17,600 nt of DNA from an uncultured Oscillibacter sp. (GTDB lineage: Bacteria; Bacillota; Clostridia; Oscillospirales; Oscillospiraceae), in the NCBI GenBank assembly GCA_902490355.1, contig CABUDN010000037.1, forward strand, positions 1 through 17,600. Direction: 5' to 3'. The translations under genes and the position numbers were made by a program. Positions 6,114 to 13,422 of the stretch are shown piece after piece; the first letter of the stretch is position 1, and every line of letters begins with the position of its first letter. The notes under the pieces were generated by a model. The model ran no database searches and had not been told where the DNA came from. It saw nothing but the letters and a program-made list of their open reading frames with translations.

Positions 6114-6998
6114 ATGAATCTCAATCAGCTGAAATATTTTGTTGCGGTAGCAGAGCACCAGAGCTTTACCAAGGCCGCAAATCAATACTATCTTTCCCAA
6201 ACCGCCATCAGCCAGCAGATCCGGGCACTGGAGGACGCGGTGGGCGTGCGGCTGCTGGACCGGGACAATCGCCCGGTGACCTTAACACCGGCGGGAAGCG
6301 TGCTGTTTCAGGAGGCCAAGGGAATTCTCTCCCGCATGGATACCGCCCTCAGCCGTACCCGGGACGCGTCCACCGGACTGGTGGGTACTCTGCGGGTGGG
6401 GTACACCAAGGGGTATGAGCGCAGCGACCTGTCCAACAAGCTGCGGGCGTTTCACTTGGAATATCCCAACGTGCTGATTACCTGTCATCGCTGTGATACG
6501 GATGTGCTGGCTGCCGGGCTTCTCAATGGGGAGTACGACATCATTTTTACCTGGGACAGCACCAATATCCGGGCGGAGGAGGTAGAGGCCCGGATTGTGG
6601 AGCAGGTTCCCCTGGTGGTGGCATTATACGCCGGGCACCCCCTGGCCCGGCGGACCACCCTGCGGCGGACGGAACTGAAAAATGAGGCCATTCTCTATAT
6701 GTCGCCCTCCGCAACCGGAGATTCCTACGGCGATTCCTACTTTATGGCACTCTATCGGCAAGCGGGATATCAGCCCAACATTCTGCTGCGGTCCAACGAT
6801 GTGGAGAGTATCCTGATGATGGTGGCAGCAGAGGAGGGGATCTCCATTCTGCCTGCCTACTGTACGGACAAGCTGACCGATGCGGACAATCTGGCGTTTG
6901 TTCCCCTGGTGGGAGCGGAAGAATCCGAAGAGATTCTGGCGGTGTGGCGCAAGGCTGACGAAAGTCGTCCTCTTCGTCACTTTATTCGGCGCCTTTAA
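6114..6998 (+). CDS. LysR-family transcriptional regulator
   Basis: The 294-residue protein starts MNLNQLKYFVAVAEHQSFTK and continues with the helix-turn-helix AANQYYLSQTAISQQIRALEDAVGV (about 18-60), a textbook LysR DNA-binding domain. A two-lobed periplasmic-binding-protein-like effector domain fills about residues 88-290 (GTLRVGYTKGYE, LIFTWDSTN-like region, EEGISILPAY). ATG 6114 gives the standard N-terminus; an in-frame GTG at 6093 lacks a ribosome binding site, and the chosen start has only a weak GGGGTGG. It is divergent from the D-2-hydroxyacid dehydrogenase gene, which it probably controls, with a palindrome between them. The effector is unknown. Confidence 0.92.
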   Translation: MNLNQLKYFVAVAEHQSFTKAANQYYLSQTAISQQIRALEDAVGVRLLDRDNRPVTLTPAGSVLFQEAKGILSRMDTALSRTRDASTGLVGTLRVGYTKGYERSDLSNKLRAFHLEYPNVLITCHRCDTDVLAAGLLNGEYDIIFTWDSTNIRAEEVEARIVEQVPLVVALYAGHPLARRTTLRRTELKNEAILYMSPSATGDSYGDSYFMALYRQAGYQPNILLRSNDVESILMMVAAEEGISILPAYCTDKLTDADNLAFVPLVGAEESEEILAVWRKADESRPLRHFIRRL

Positions 6999-7037
6999 CC
7001 CGCTTGGATTTTATCAAATAATAGAATGCATGAATTT

Positions 7038-7075
7038 GCCCGCCTTCGTCACAAAACGAAGGCGGGCATCGCTTT
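7038..7075 (+). terminator. Terminator of lysR
   Basis: A 12-bp perfect stem GCCCGCCTTCGT / ACGAAGGCGGGC (7038-7049, 7056-7067) with a 6-nt loop is followed by ATCGCTTTA, a weak T tract. Confidence 0.65.
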
Positions 7076-7108
7076 AGTAAGCAGCTTTTCAACCGCTTCA
7101 TTACTAAA
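7073..7108. repeat. Inverted repeat upstream of the small ORF
   Basis: TTTAGTAA (7073-7080) and TTACTAAA (7101-7108) form an 8-bp inverted repeat about 30 nt upstream of the start codon of the 45-residue ORF. It could be an operator or an RNA hairpin; no promoter hexamers are clear around it. Confidence 0.4.
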
Positions 7109-7137
7109 AATCCACAATATAAAAGGAGGCTTATCAG

Positions 7138-7275
7138 ATGACCATTTCCGTCCTGGTATGCAAAACCGATGGCACTCAGGTCCTGGAAGAGCGTGAGGTT
7201 TCCGACCAGTATCTGCAAATGGAGCCGCCCGCCGCAGACTCGGAGGATGAAAACCAGATTCCTTCCGCAGAATAA
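7138..7275 (+). CDS. Small hypothetical protein, 45 aa
   Basis: The ORF begins MTISVLVCKTDGTQVLEERE and ends with an acidic tail (DSEDENQIPSAE). It has a strong ribosome binding site AAAAGGAGG 8 nt before the ATG and its own terminator 5 nt after the stop, both typical of a real, well-expressed small gene. There is no signal peptide or membrane segment; one Cys is at position 8. It lies between the LysR terminator and the convergent S-layer protein gene. I do not recognise the family. Confidence 0.7.
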   Translation: MTISVLVCKTDGTQVLEEREVSDQYLQMEPPAADSEDENQIPSAE

Positions 7276-7280
7276 AACAA

Positions 7281-7313
7281 GCCCCCGCACCAAAAGGTGC
7301 GGGGGCTTTGTTT
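7281..7313. terminator. Bidirectional terminator between the small ORF and the SLH protein gene
   Basis: An 11-bp perfect stem GCCCCCGCACC / GGTGCGGGGGC (7281-7291, 7296-7306) has TTTGTTT on the plus strand and TTGTTTTATT on the minus strand, so it can end both convergent transcripts. A small extra inverted repeat GAATCC/GGATTC (7328-7342) lies next to the SLH gene stop. Confidence 0.9.
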
Positions 7314-7344
7314 ATTGACCGGAAATCGAATCCGAAGGATTCAA

Positions 7345-9816
7345 TTACAGGCAGACGTAGATGCTGGTGTACTCACCGTCGGCGTTCATCACACCGTAGA
7401 TGGTAGCCTTCAGGTTGGTCTCGTCATACTCGTTGGCCAGCTTCTTGGCGGTGTAGGTAGAGACATCGCCGTCCTCGACCACGAAGATCTTGGCGCCGGA
7501 AGCCAGGTAGTAGCCCTCACCGTCAATGCTCAGGGTGCTGTTCTTGTAGGTAACAACACCGTTGGCGCTATCAACGGAGAACTTGTCGGGATCGGTAGCG
7601 TTGGTAACAGCCTCCATGGCGTCAACCACGATGTAGCCGTTCTCGTCGTACTCGATCTCGGTGTACAGCTTGCCAGCCAGGCTGTCGTTCACGGTGTCGA
7701 GCTTCACAGTCTTCTCCTCGCCGTTGACGATGGCGTCATAGCGATAGTAGCTGTTGTCGTCGGCATCGGTACCGGCCTTGTCAGCATCCACCAGGAAGAC
7801 CACGTCGCCGCTGGAAGCGCCGCCCACGATGGACTCAGCCTTATTGACGAAGACGTACTTGGCATAGCCGTCGTCCACATAGACCTCAACCACAGTGTCG
7901 CCGTCAGCCTTGATATCGGGCACGTTCTTGATGCCGGTGTAAGCCTTGACATCGCCGTTGTCCTTCACGACCACGAAGATGGTGGAGGCATTGCCCTTGA
8001 CAGAAGAGCCGTCAGCCAGGCTGATCTTCACGCCCTGAGCGTCATAGTTGGTCACAGTGCTGCCAGCAGAGTACTTGCCAGCGCCCTGAGACTCGTCGCA
8101 GGAGGTCAGCTCATACTTGCCGTCGTCCTTAGCGCGGAACTTGTACCACTCGCCAGCGGTCAGGGAGCCAGCGTCGCTGCCGTAAACCTTGTCGCCGTCA
8201 ACCTTGGAGACGCTGATCTCGTCGTCAGTGCCGTCCAGGAAGTAGCCATAAGCCACGAGCTTGGAGTTAGTGCTCAGGTTGCTGTCCTTAGCGAACTCAG
8301 CGATGTAGACGTAGTTGGTCTCATCCTCCACAGCGGGAGCATAGATGACATAGCCATAGGCGTCCAGATACAGGTCGTAGTCGGCCTTCAGATCATAGGA
8401 GCCATCGGTCTTGTCGTTGGCGTAAGCATACTTGTACTCGGTGCCGCCGGCAGTCACGGACTCGTCCTCGACATACTCGGTAACGGTAGCGGTAACCTGC
8501 TCAGCCTTGGCGATGGACTGGATGCCCTCACCCTCAGCGATGGTGACCAGGACATACTCCTCATCCTCATAGGAATCCAGGTTGTCGAAGTCATCGCTGG
8601 AGATCACATCGTCATAGGAGAAATCGGGGGTCTTGGTGTCGTCCACAGTGGCCAGAGTCAGCTCTTCCTCGTCCTCGTCATAGTCACCGTTGACCTGCAT
8701 CAGGTAGGTGTTGACGACGGTGATGGTCTGCTCGTCCTTGTAGACCTCGATCAGGGAGCCATTGCCCACCAGATCCTTATTGGCATCGTTGATCTTGTCG
8801 TCGGCATCGCCGGTCACACCGTTGACGGTGGTGTCATCCTTCTTGGTGACCACGAAGGGGTTGGCATCGGCGCCGTCGATCACAACAGCGTAATCATAGG
8901 CCTTGTCCAGGTCCAGATCCTTGTAGATGGTCTCGGCCTTCACATCGGCAGTGTAGACAACGTCAGCTTCCTTAGCATAGGTGCCGATCTTGTCGTTGTC
9001 ATCATACCAGGTGTTGGAGGGACGGCCGAACACATCGGTAGCAGCGTCGCTGCGCAGCTCCAGGTCGGTGAAGTACTTCTCGCAGAACTGCATGACCTCG
9101 TCCTGGTCATCCTCGTCGGTGCGATAGTCCTTGCTGGAGGAGTTGTAGACCACGCTGGCCTTGGAACCGCCCACAACCACGGTAGCGCCGTTGACGTTCA
9201 CGGTGGTGGTGGAGCCGTACTCGACCATGTCAGCAGTCAGGGTGTTGAAGGCATACAGGCAAGCCTCCTCACGGGTGACAGCCTTCACGCCGACGAACTC
9301 GTCGTTGCCGTCATCCAGGCCAATGCCCACGGCCTGCTTGGCCACGGCCACGGACCAGTTGGCGCCCTCATAGCCCTCGATCTCGGCGTCATAGCCCAGG
9401 GCGCCCAGCAGCATCTTCATGAAGGCATAGCCAGTCAGGGTGCCGGCGGGACGGAAGGTGCCGTCGCCATAACCGGAGATGATGCCCTGCTGAGAGCAGT
9501 AAGCAATGTAGCCGGCGAACTCGTTGGTGACAGGCACATCCTTGAAGGGAGCGGTGTCAGCAGACAGAGCGTCAGCGGTGGTGGGTCCCAGGATCAGGTT
9601 GCAGATGATCTTGGCAGCCGCGCCACGGGTCAGGGTGTTGGTGGGGTTGAAGGAACCGTCGGTGTAACCATCGACGATGTCCAGAGCGGACACCACGTCA
9701 ACAGCTTCTTTATAGGTGATCTTGCTGTCGTCCGTGAAGTCCTTGGCGCCAGCGCTGATGGTGACCAGAGACATGGCCATCGCCAGAGCCAGAACCAGAG
9801 AAAGGAACTTCTTCAT
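7345..9816 (-). CDS. Secreted S-layer-homology (SLH) domain protein, 823 aa
   Basis: The N-terminus MKKFLSLVLALAMAMSLVTI is a signal peptide, likely cut near residue 24 (SAGA-K). Three SLH modules follow: about 26-75 (DIVDGYTDGSFNPTNTLTRG), 88-150 (YCSQQGIISGYGDGTFRPAG) and 152-205 (KAVTREEACLYAFNTLTAD). SLH modules bind pyruvylated secondary cell wall polymers and anchor proteins to the surface. The remaining ~600 residues are strongly acidic, rich in Asp, Val, Tyr and Lys with recurring short beta-type segments (YVDDGYAKYVFV, YDLKADYDLYLDAYGYVIY); no enzyme domain is recognised. Codon choice is strongly biased (many GTC, GAC, AAG, TAC), suggesting high expression. It could be the main S-layer protein or an abundant surface protein. 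Its start follows AAGGAGGAAAC, and it has a ~120-nt structured leader. Confidence 0.9.
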   Translation of the reverse strand: MKKFLSLVLALAMAMSLVTISAGAKDFTDDSKITYKEAVDVVSALDIVDGYTDGSFNPTNTLTRGAAAKIICNLILGPTTADALSADTAPFKDVPVTNEFAGYIAYCSQQGIISGYGDGTFRPAGTLTGYAFMKMLLGALGYDAEIEGYEGANWSVAVAKQAVGIGLDDGNDEFVGVKAVTREEACLYAFNTLTADMVEYGSTTTVNVNGATVVVGGSKASVVYNSSSKDYRTDEDDQDEVMQFCEKYFTDLELRSDAATDVFGRPSNTWYDDNDKIGTYAKEADVVYTADVKAETIYKDLDLDKAYDYAVVIDGADANPFVVTKKDDTTVNGVTGDADDKINDANKDLVGNGSLIEVYKDEQTITVVNTYLMQVNGDYDEDEEELTLATVDDTKTPDFSYDDVISSDDFDNLDSYEDEEYVLVTIAEGEGIQSIAKAEQVTATVTEYVEDESVTAGGTEYKYAYANDKTDGSYDLKADYDLYLDAYGYVIYAPAVEDETNYVYIAEFAKDSNLSTNSKLVAYGYFLDGTDDEISVSKVDGDKVYGSDAGSLTAGEWYKFRAKDDGKYELTSCDESQGAGKYSAGSTVTNYDAQGVKISLADGSSVKGNASTIFVVVKDNGDVKAYTGIKNVPDIKADGDTVVEVYVDDGYAKYVFVNKAESIVGGASSGDVVFLVDADKAGTDADDNSYYRYDAIVNGEEKTVKLDTVNDSLAGKLYTEIEYDENGYIVVDAMEAVTNATDPDKFSVDSANGVVTYKNSTLSIDGEGYYLASGAKIFVVEDGDVSTYTAKKLANEYDETNLKATIYGVMNADGEYTSIYVCL

Positions 9817-9837
9817 GGGGATGTTTCCTCCTTATAG

Positions 9838-9940
9838 AATATTGCAAGTGCGCCGTCCTTCCACGCCGTCCCGAATCACGGTATCGGGGGCTAGCCAACC
9901 CCGTTGTCCGGGCCGACAGGGAAGCGCCCGGCGCCTTTGC
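9838..9940 (-). promoter_or_regulatory. Structured 5' leader of the SLH protein gene, unassigned
   Basis: On the minus-strand transcript several short inverted repeats fill the leader: CCGGGC/GCCCGG (9908-9913, 9926-9931), CGGGG/CCCCG (9885-9889, 9899-9903) and CCCGA/TCGGG (9870-9874, 9884-9888). The last two share 9885-9888 and so exclude each other. I compared it by eye with c-di-GMP and c-di-AMP riboswitch consensus and found no convincing match. It may be a regulatory leader or an mRNA-stabilising structure. Confidence 0.4.
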
Positions 9941-9946
9941 AAGGTT

Positions 9947-9975
9947 AATCTACGATAATTTTTAAGGAATTGCAA
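9947..9975 (-). promoter_or_regulatory. Candidate promoter of the SLH protein gene
   Basis: On the minus strand: TTGCAA (9970-9975), a 17-bp spacer and TAGATT (9947-9952). The -10 box matches only 4 of 6 positions. It would give a leader of about 120 nt. Confidence 0.4.
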
Positions 9976-10066
9976 TGGTTTGACCGGCCTTTTAACACAA
10001 CTGAAAATCGGCATCGATTTTGTCGTGTTTATTTGTATGCAAAAGGTAACATTGGAGATTTTGAGC

Positions 10067-10098
10067 AAAAAGCACCGCCCCATGCAGGCGGTGCTTTT
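10067..10098 (-). terminator. Terminator of the recombinase-like gene
   Basis: The stem AAAAGCACCGCC / GGCGGTGCTTTT has a 7-8 nt loop and lies 8 nt past the stop of the gene read leftward. T-rich ends appear on both strands. Confidence 0.85.
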
Positions 10099-10105
10099 AT
10101 GTAGG

Positions 10106-11397
10106 TTATTCCGCCTTTTGTTCCTGAGGCAGGTACTTTTGTCCTTGTTTGGCAATTTCTCCCGAGGTCACCATCCGCTTGAGGATCAAGGTGCATTGCT
10201 TGGGCTGCACATGCAGCAGCCGGGCAATCTCCTGGCGATAGGCGAAGCCTGCCTGCTCCAAATAGTTCCGTACGGCCGTAGGCTGTTCCTCCGGCGGCAC
10301 CACGGTGCCGGGCAGATAATACTTTCCGCCTACCCGGATCAGCCGGTGCTCTTCTGTCAGCCGGCGCAGCCGGGCATATGCCGCAGTCCGGGACAAGCCC
10401 AGCAGTTCCATGGCCTCACTGCGGGAAACCGCTCCGTGGGCAGCCCGCTCCAATAAGGCCGCATCCCCGCTTTGGCGGCGCTCATCCCGCCGCAGATCCA
10501 TCAGGTGCACATGCTCCAGTCCGCCCCGAATCAGCGCTGCCCGGGTCAAACGGGACAGCCGGGGCAGATCCAGAGGCTTGTGAGATTGCTCGGTCAGCAG
10601 GACATGCGGATCCGCCTGAGGCGGGCGGCTGTCCCGCTCCTCCCGCAGCAGCCGGCGCACCGCGTTGGTCATCGGTTCCTCCCGCTGCTCCAGCCGGATG
10701 ACGCCTGCCTCAAAATCCACCTGATCCCATGTCAGTGCCGCAATCTCCCGGGCCTGCAGGCCCATCTGCCACGCCAGCCACAGGGCCAGCCCCGCCGGAG
10801 AGCGCTTTTCCGCCTGAAGCACTTTCCACAATTTGAATTCATCCACCCGTCCTTCGTCGGCAGGCTTGCTCTGCGGCTTTTCCCGGGTCACAAATCTGGA
10901 AAACCGCGCCTGCAGCGCCGGAACCTCCACGCCGCTCAGCCGCGCTACCGTAGGCCAATCCTCCGTCTCAAGCTGGTGAATGATCCAGTCGTGGCGCAGA
11001 TCCATCAGCCGCACATCTTTCTGCCCGCTCCGGTCCAGCGCCTGCCGGGCCAGCCGGGAGATGGACTCGGGCTGCATCCGGTCCCCATACCGTTCGGAAA
11101 CCACCACGTAGGGACTCTCACTTTTCCGGTTTTGATACAAACGCCACAAGTACTGCGCAGTTCTTCCGCCATGGGAATGGTCCGGTCCGGCAGTTCCAGC
11201 CGCTCATCCATAAAGGAAACCTGTTCCCAGCACAGCGCGGCAATCTCATCCCGGGATAAGCCTGCCAGCCACGCAAGCCGCACAATCAGCCCCTCCGGAT
11301 CGGATTCCCGTTCTAAGAGGGTCCGCATGGCCCCTGCATCCGGTCGGTTTACCACATACTCCCGCACCGTCTTACTCCTTTCCATCCTGCTTGCCAT
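10106..11397 (-). pseudogene. Frameshifted tyrosine-recombinase-like protein with two degenerate catalytic units and two winged helices
   Basis: Two overlapping minus-strand frames form one protein of about 430 residues: the first from ATG 11397 (MASRMERSKTVREYVVNRPD), the second ending at 10106. The frames must join near 11145-11155, where ELRS continues as LWRLYQNRKSESPYVVVSERYG; one nucleotide appears missing. Unit 1 has GLSRDEIAALCWEQVSF and later LMDLRHDWIIHQLE; unit 2 has GLQAREIAALTWDQVDF and LMDLRRDERR. These resemble the catalytic core of phage-type integrases, but the box-I Arg is replaced (Ser, Gln), the HxLR His is Met, and the Tyr position ends in Phe (RFSRF). Two winged-helix-like repeats follow, each ending KYYLP or KYLP. 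It is probably a DNA-binding, non-recombining protein, now interrupted or mis-sequenced. Confidence 0.7.
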
Positions 11398-11472
11398 TCA
11401 TCCAAATCCATCTTCCTAACGTTATAATTACATAGCAAATAGTAAGAACTTTTTACAGGATTCTCCACTTGC

Positions 11473-11799
11473 TCACAGTTCCGTTTCCGCCGGATGCCCC
11501 GATTCTCCAGACAGCACACCGGTCACTTCCCAGCAGCCGTGCCGGGTAATCAGCCCGCCGTACAGCCGCCCTTCTTCCGCTGTCAAGATGGCATCATAGG
11601 GCTCCTGAATCGCCCGGGTACGCAGAGATCCCGATATGAGATATTTTCCCGGTTCCAGCACACTGCCTGAAAAACCATTGCGCACGCCCAGCAGCGCAAA
11701 ATGGCCGGACACCACTCCGCGGTCCTCCTGCAGGAAAATCTCTCCGGACCGGGGGCCCAACTGACTCTGCAAAATTACTGCGTAATGTACCTTTTTCAC
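11473..11799 (-). CDS. Hypothetical protein, 108 aa
   Basis: The start is GTG 11799, chosen because AGGAG lies 7 nt upstream and the preceding frame is open only by chance. The protein (V/M)KKVHYAVILQSQLGPRSG has many Gly and alternating hydrophobic residues (GHFALLGVRNGFSGSVLEPG, GKYLISGSLRT, GRLYGGLITRHGCWEVTGVL), suggesting a compact beta-barrel. There is no signal peptide or membrane helix. I do not recognise a named family. It is in the same direction as the upstream TetR gene but separated from it by a strong terminator, and no terminator is visible after it. Confidence 0.75.
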   Translation of the reverse strand: MKKVHYAVILQSQLGPRSGEIFLQEDRGVVSGHFALLGVRNGFSGSVLEPGKYLISGSLRTRAIQEPYDAILTAEEGRLYGGLITRHGCWEVTGVLSGESGHPAETEL

Positions 11800-11816
11800 A
11801 ACATCACTCCTATTTG

Positions 11817-11826
11817 TAATGTTAAC
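11817..11826. repeat. Short palindrome upstream of the 108-aa gene
   Basis: ATGTTAACAT lies just upstream of the ribosome binding site of the 108-residue protein gene. It could be an operator half-turn site, but its length makes chance occurrence likely. Confidence 0.2.
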
Positions 11827-11898
11827 ATGAGCGTGGTACCCCCCAAAACAGTCATTTTTCATAAAAACGTCTATTTTTGGACACATCTTTTTAAAATG

Positions 11899-11945
11899 TA
11901 AAAAGAAGGCAGGAAACCAATGGGTCCGTCCATTCGTCTCCCGCC
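11899..11945 (-). terminator. Terminator of the tetR gene
   Basis: On the minus strand, GGCGGGA pairs with TCCTGCC (one G-U pair) around an inner stem AATGG/CCATT, followed by TTCTTTTT. It starts 15 nt past the TetR stop codon. Confidence 0.75.
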
Positions 11946-11959
11946 AAAAATATCCAGTT

Positions 11960-12544
11960 TTACGTCTCCTGCTCCATTCGTTCCCAGGCCGCTCCCAAGG
12001 CCGCTTGCTGTGCCCATTCCTCCAAGGTGGCACTGATGGTCTCCGGTGACTGATCCAGGTCCTCGCAAATCCACGCCTCCAGCAGTGCCAGCAGGATCGA
12101 CGCTCCGCACTGCAGGCGGATCTGGGTTTCCCGTTCCTCCAGTTTCGCTCCGCCCCGCACACAGTAGTAGGCCATGGTTTTGGCGGACAGGCCCTCTACT
12201 GCGTCTCCCAGGATATGCCGCAGGCCCTGATGTCCCTGATGCTTCCAAAACGCAAGATAGTACGGGCGGTTTTCCGCTGTATAGTCCAGCAGGTCCCATA
12301 CCGCGCCCTGAAAGGTCAGAAAATCATCCTGACGCCGCAAAAGCAGCTCCCGCTCCTGACGCACAGACCAGTCGAACAGGTCGTAGACATCTTTAAAGTG
12401 GTAATAAAATGACTGCCGCCGCAGGCCGCACAGCTCGGTCAGCTCCCGCACCCGGATTTGATCCAGTGGTTTTTTCCGCAGAAGTTCCTTCAAAGCACGG
12501 CTGAGTCGTTGTTTCGTCCGGTTCTCCGCAGCGTCTGCGGGCAT
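11960..12544 (-). CDS. TetR/AcrR-family regulator, DhaS-like
   Basis: The 194-residue protein has an N-terminal TetR helix-turn-helix (about 8-55): KPLDQIRVRELTELCGLRRQ then SFYYHFKDVYDLFDW. The FYYHFKDVYDLFDW segment and the C-terminal half match the TetR subgroup related to DhaS, the dihydroxyacetone kinase activator, and similar regulators in clostridia. The C-terminal domain is helical with aromatic-rich ENRPYYLAFWKHQG. The start ATG 12544 follows GGGAGAG. No dha genes are nearby, so the target is unknown; an inverted repeat overlapping its own promoter suggests self-regulation. Confidence 0.88.
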   Translation of the reverse strand: MPADAAENRTKQRLSRALKELLRKKPLDQIRVRELTELCGLRRQSFYYHFKDVYDLFDWSVRQERELLLRRQDDFLTFQGAVWDLLDYTAENRPYYLAFWKHQGHQGLRHILGDAVEGLSAKTMAYYCVRGGAKLEERETQIRLQCGASILLALLEAWICEDLDQSPETISATLEEWAQQAALGAAWERMEQET

Positions 12545-12630
12545 GGCAGTCTCTCCCTTCCTTATGGGACGGCCTGTTGGGTCGCTCGTTTTTACCGAGA
12601 ATTCCCCGCCAATAGATCTCCGGCAGGAAA

Positions 12631-12650
12631 ATTCTATACTTTATTAGAAT
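12631..12650. promoter_or_regulatory. Candidate TetR operator
   Basis: ATTCTA and TAGAAT form an inverted repeat with an 8-bp spacer, overlapping the -10 box of the tetR promoter. Position and symmetry suggest an autoregulatory site. Confidence 0.45.
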
Positions 12651-12675
12651 ACCGCACAAAATCTAGTTTCGTCAA
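12646..12675 (-). promoter_or_regulatory. Promoter of the tetR gene
   Basis: On the minus strand: TTGACG (12670-12675), an 18-bp spacer and TATTCT (12646-12651), about 100 nt upstream of the start codon. Confidence 0.55.
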
Positions 12676-12687
12676 GAACCGTTTTAT

Positions 12688-12732
12688 TAAAAATGTGCGG
12701 CCTGTGCGCCGTATTTGCACACAGGCCGCACA
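12688..12732 (-). terminator. Terminator of the ECF S-component gene
   Basis: A 13-bp perfect stem TGTGCGGCCTGTG / CACAGGCCGCACA (arms 12720-12732 and 12694-12706) is followed on the minus strand by TTTTTAAT. It lies 12 nt past the stop codon. Confidence 0.88.
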
Positions 12733-12743
12733 GGCCGCTCAAA

Positions 12744-13310
12744 TCAGCTCCGGATCAAACCGGCCCGGCGCATGGCGAGCACGGCCGGGGGAATCAGTAC
12801 CAGCTGCACCATGATTCCGGGAATGGCAGTCAAGAAAGCCCCCGAGAGGAACGCCGCCCAGGTAAAGGCGGAACCGCTCAGCCCCAGCAAAATGGTTTGC
12901 GCCGCGCCCCATACCACACGGCCCAGCAGCATGGCTCCCACCAGGGACCCGTAGGTACCGGCCGCCGTCCGGGGCAGAGTCCGGCTGAGCAGGCCGCTGG
13001 CAAGGCCATAGGCAGCCAGCTCAAAGCACATGGCAAGGCCGGTGGGGAACAGGGGCGGCATCCCGAACAGGGCAAAGCGCAGCAGGGGAGCCGCCGCCCC
13101 GACCGCCGCCGCCCACCAGGGTCCGCACAAAAAGCCCGCCAGCAGCACGGGGATGTGCATGGGGCAAAGCGCGCTGCCGATTTGGGGAATCTGTCCTGTC
13201 AGGAAGGGGAGGACCAGGCACAATGCCAGGGCCACTCCGGCATACACCAGATTCCGAATCCATCCAATGCCGCCTTTGGCGGACGCAGAAATGACAGCTT
13301 CTCGATTCAT
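12744..13310 (-). CDS. ECF transporter S component
   Basis: The 188-residue hydrophobic protein has about six membrane helices and the motif PMHIPVLLAGFLCGP (50-64), typical of substrate-binding S components of energy-coupling factor vitamin transporters. FGMPPLFPTGLAMCFELAAYG (82-102) also fits this group. Such proteins bind a vitamin or precursor and work with a shared EcfA-EcfA'-EcfT module, absent here. ATG 13310 follows GGGAG by 8 nt; an in-frame TTG at 13316 is too close to it. A terminator lies between this gene and DUF3842 upstream, so co-transcription is uncertain. The substrate cannot be read from sequence. Confidence 0.85.
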   Translation of the reverse strand: MNREAVISASAKGGIGWIRNLVYAGVALALCLVLPFLTGQIPQIGSALCPMHIPVLLAGFLCGPWWAAAVGAAAPLLRFALFGMPPLFPTGLAMCFELAAYGLASGLLSRTLPRTAAGTYGSLVGAMLLGRVVWGAAQTILLGLSGSAFTWAAFLSGAFLTAIPGIMVQLVLIPPAVLAMRRAGLIRS

Positions 13311-13392
13311 GTTCAATTCTCCCTTTCAAATGGTTGTCCGTCTTGAACGGGAGCCGCGCCTTCGCCGGCGCGATTATGGATACAGTCTGCAG

Positions 13393-13418
13393 AAAAAATT
13401 ACTCCAGCTTGGCCGGAG
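13393..13418 (-). terminator. Terminator between the DUF3842 gene and the ECF gene
   Basis: On the minus strand, CTCCGGCCAAGCTGGAG (one G-U pair, 7-bp stem) is followed by TAATTTTTTC, 4 nt past the DUF3842 stop. Confidence 0.65.
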
Positions 13419-13422
13419 ACCG

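Noticed and set aside
7297..9837. Open frame of 846 codons on the plus strand opposite the SLH gene
   Set aside because: It mirrors the SLH gene; its open length follows from that gene's biased codon use, and its product is a low-complexity Val/Gly/Ile/Asp/His-rich string with no domain, signal or ribosome binding site.
9838..9960. c-di-GMP or c-di-AMP riboswitch before the SLH gene
   Set aside because: Short matches such as GCAAAGG and GTGATTC exist, but the conserved cores are not in the right order or strand.
11835..11848. GGGGGGTACCACG (minus strand) resembling a T-box core before the 108-aa gene
   Set aside because: There is no terminator after it, no stem I structure is visible, and the downstream gene is not amino-acid related.
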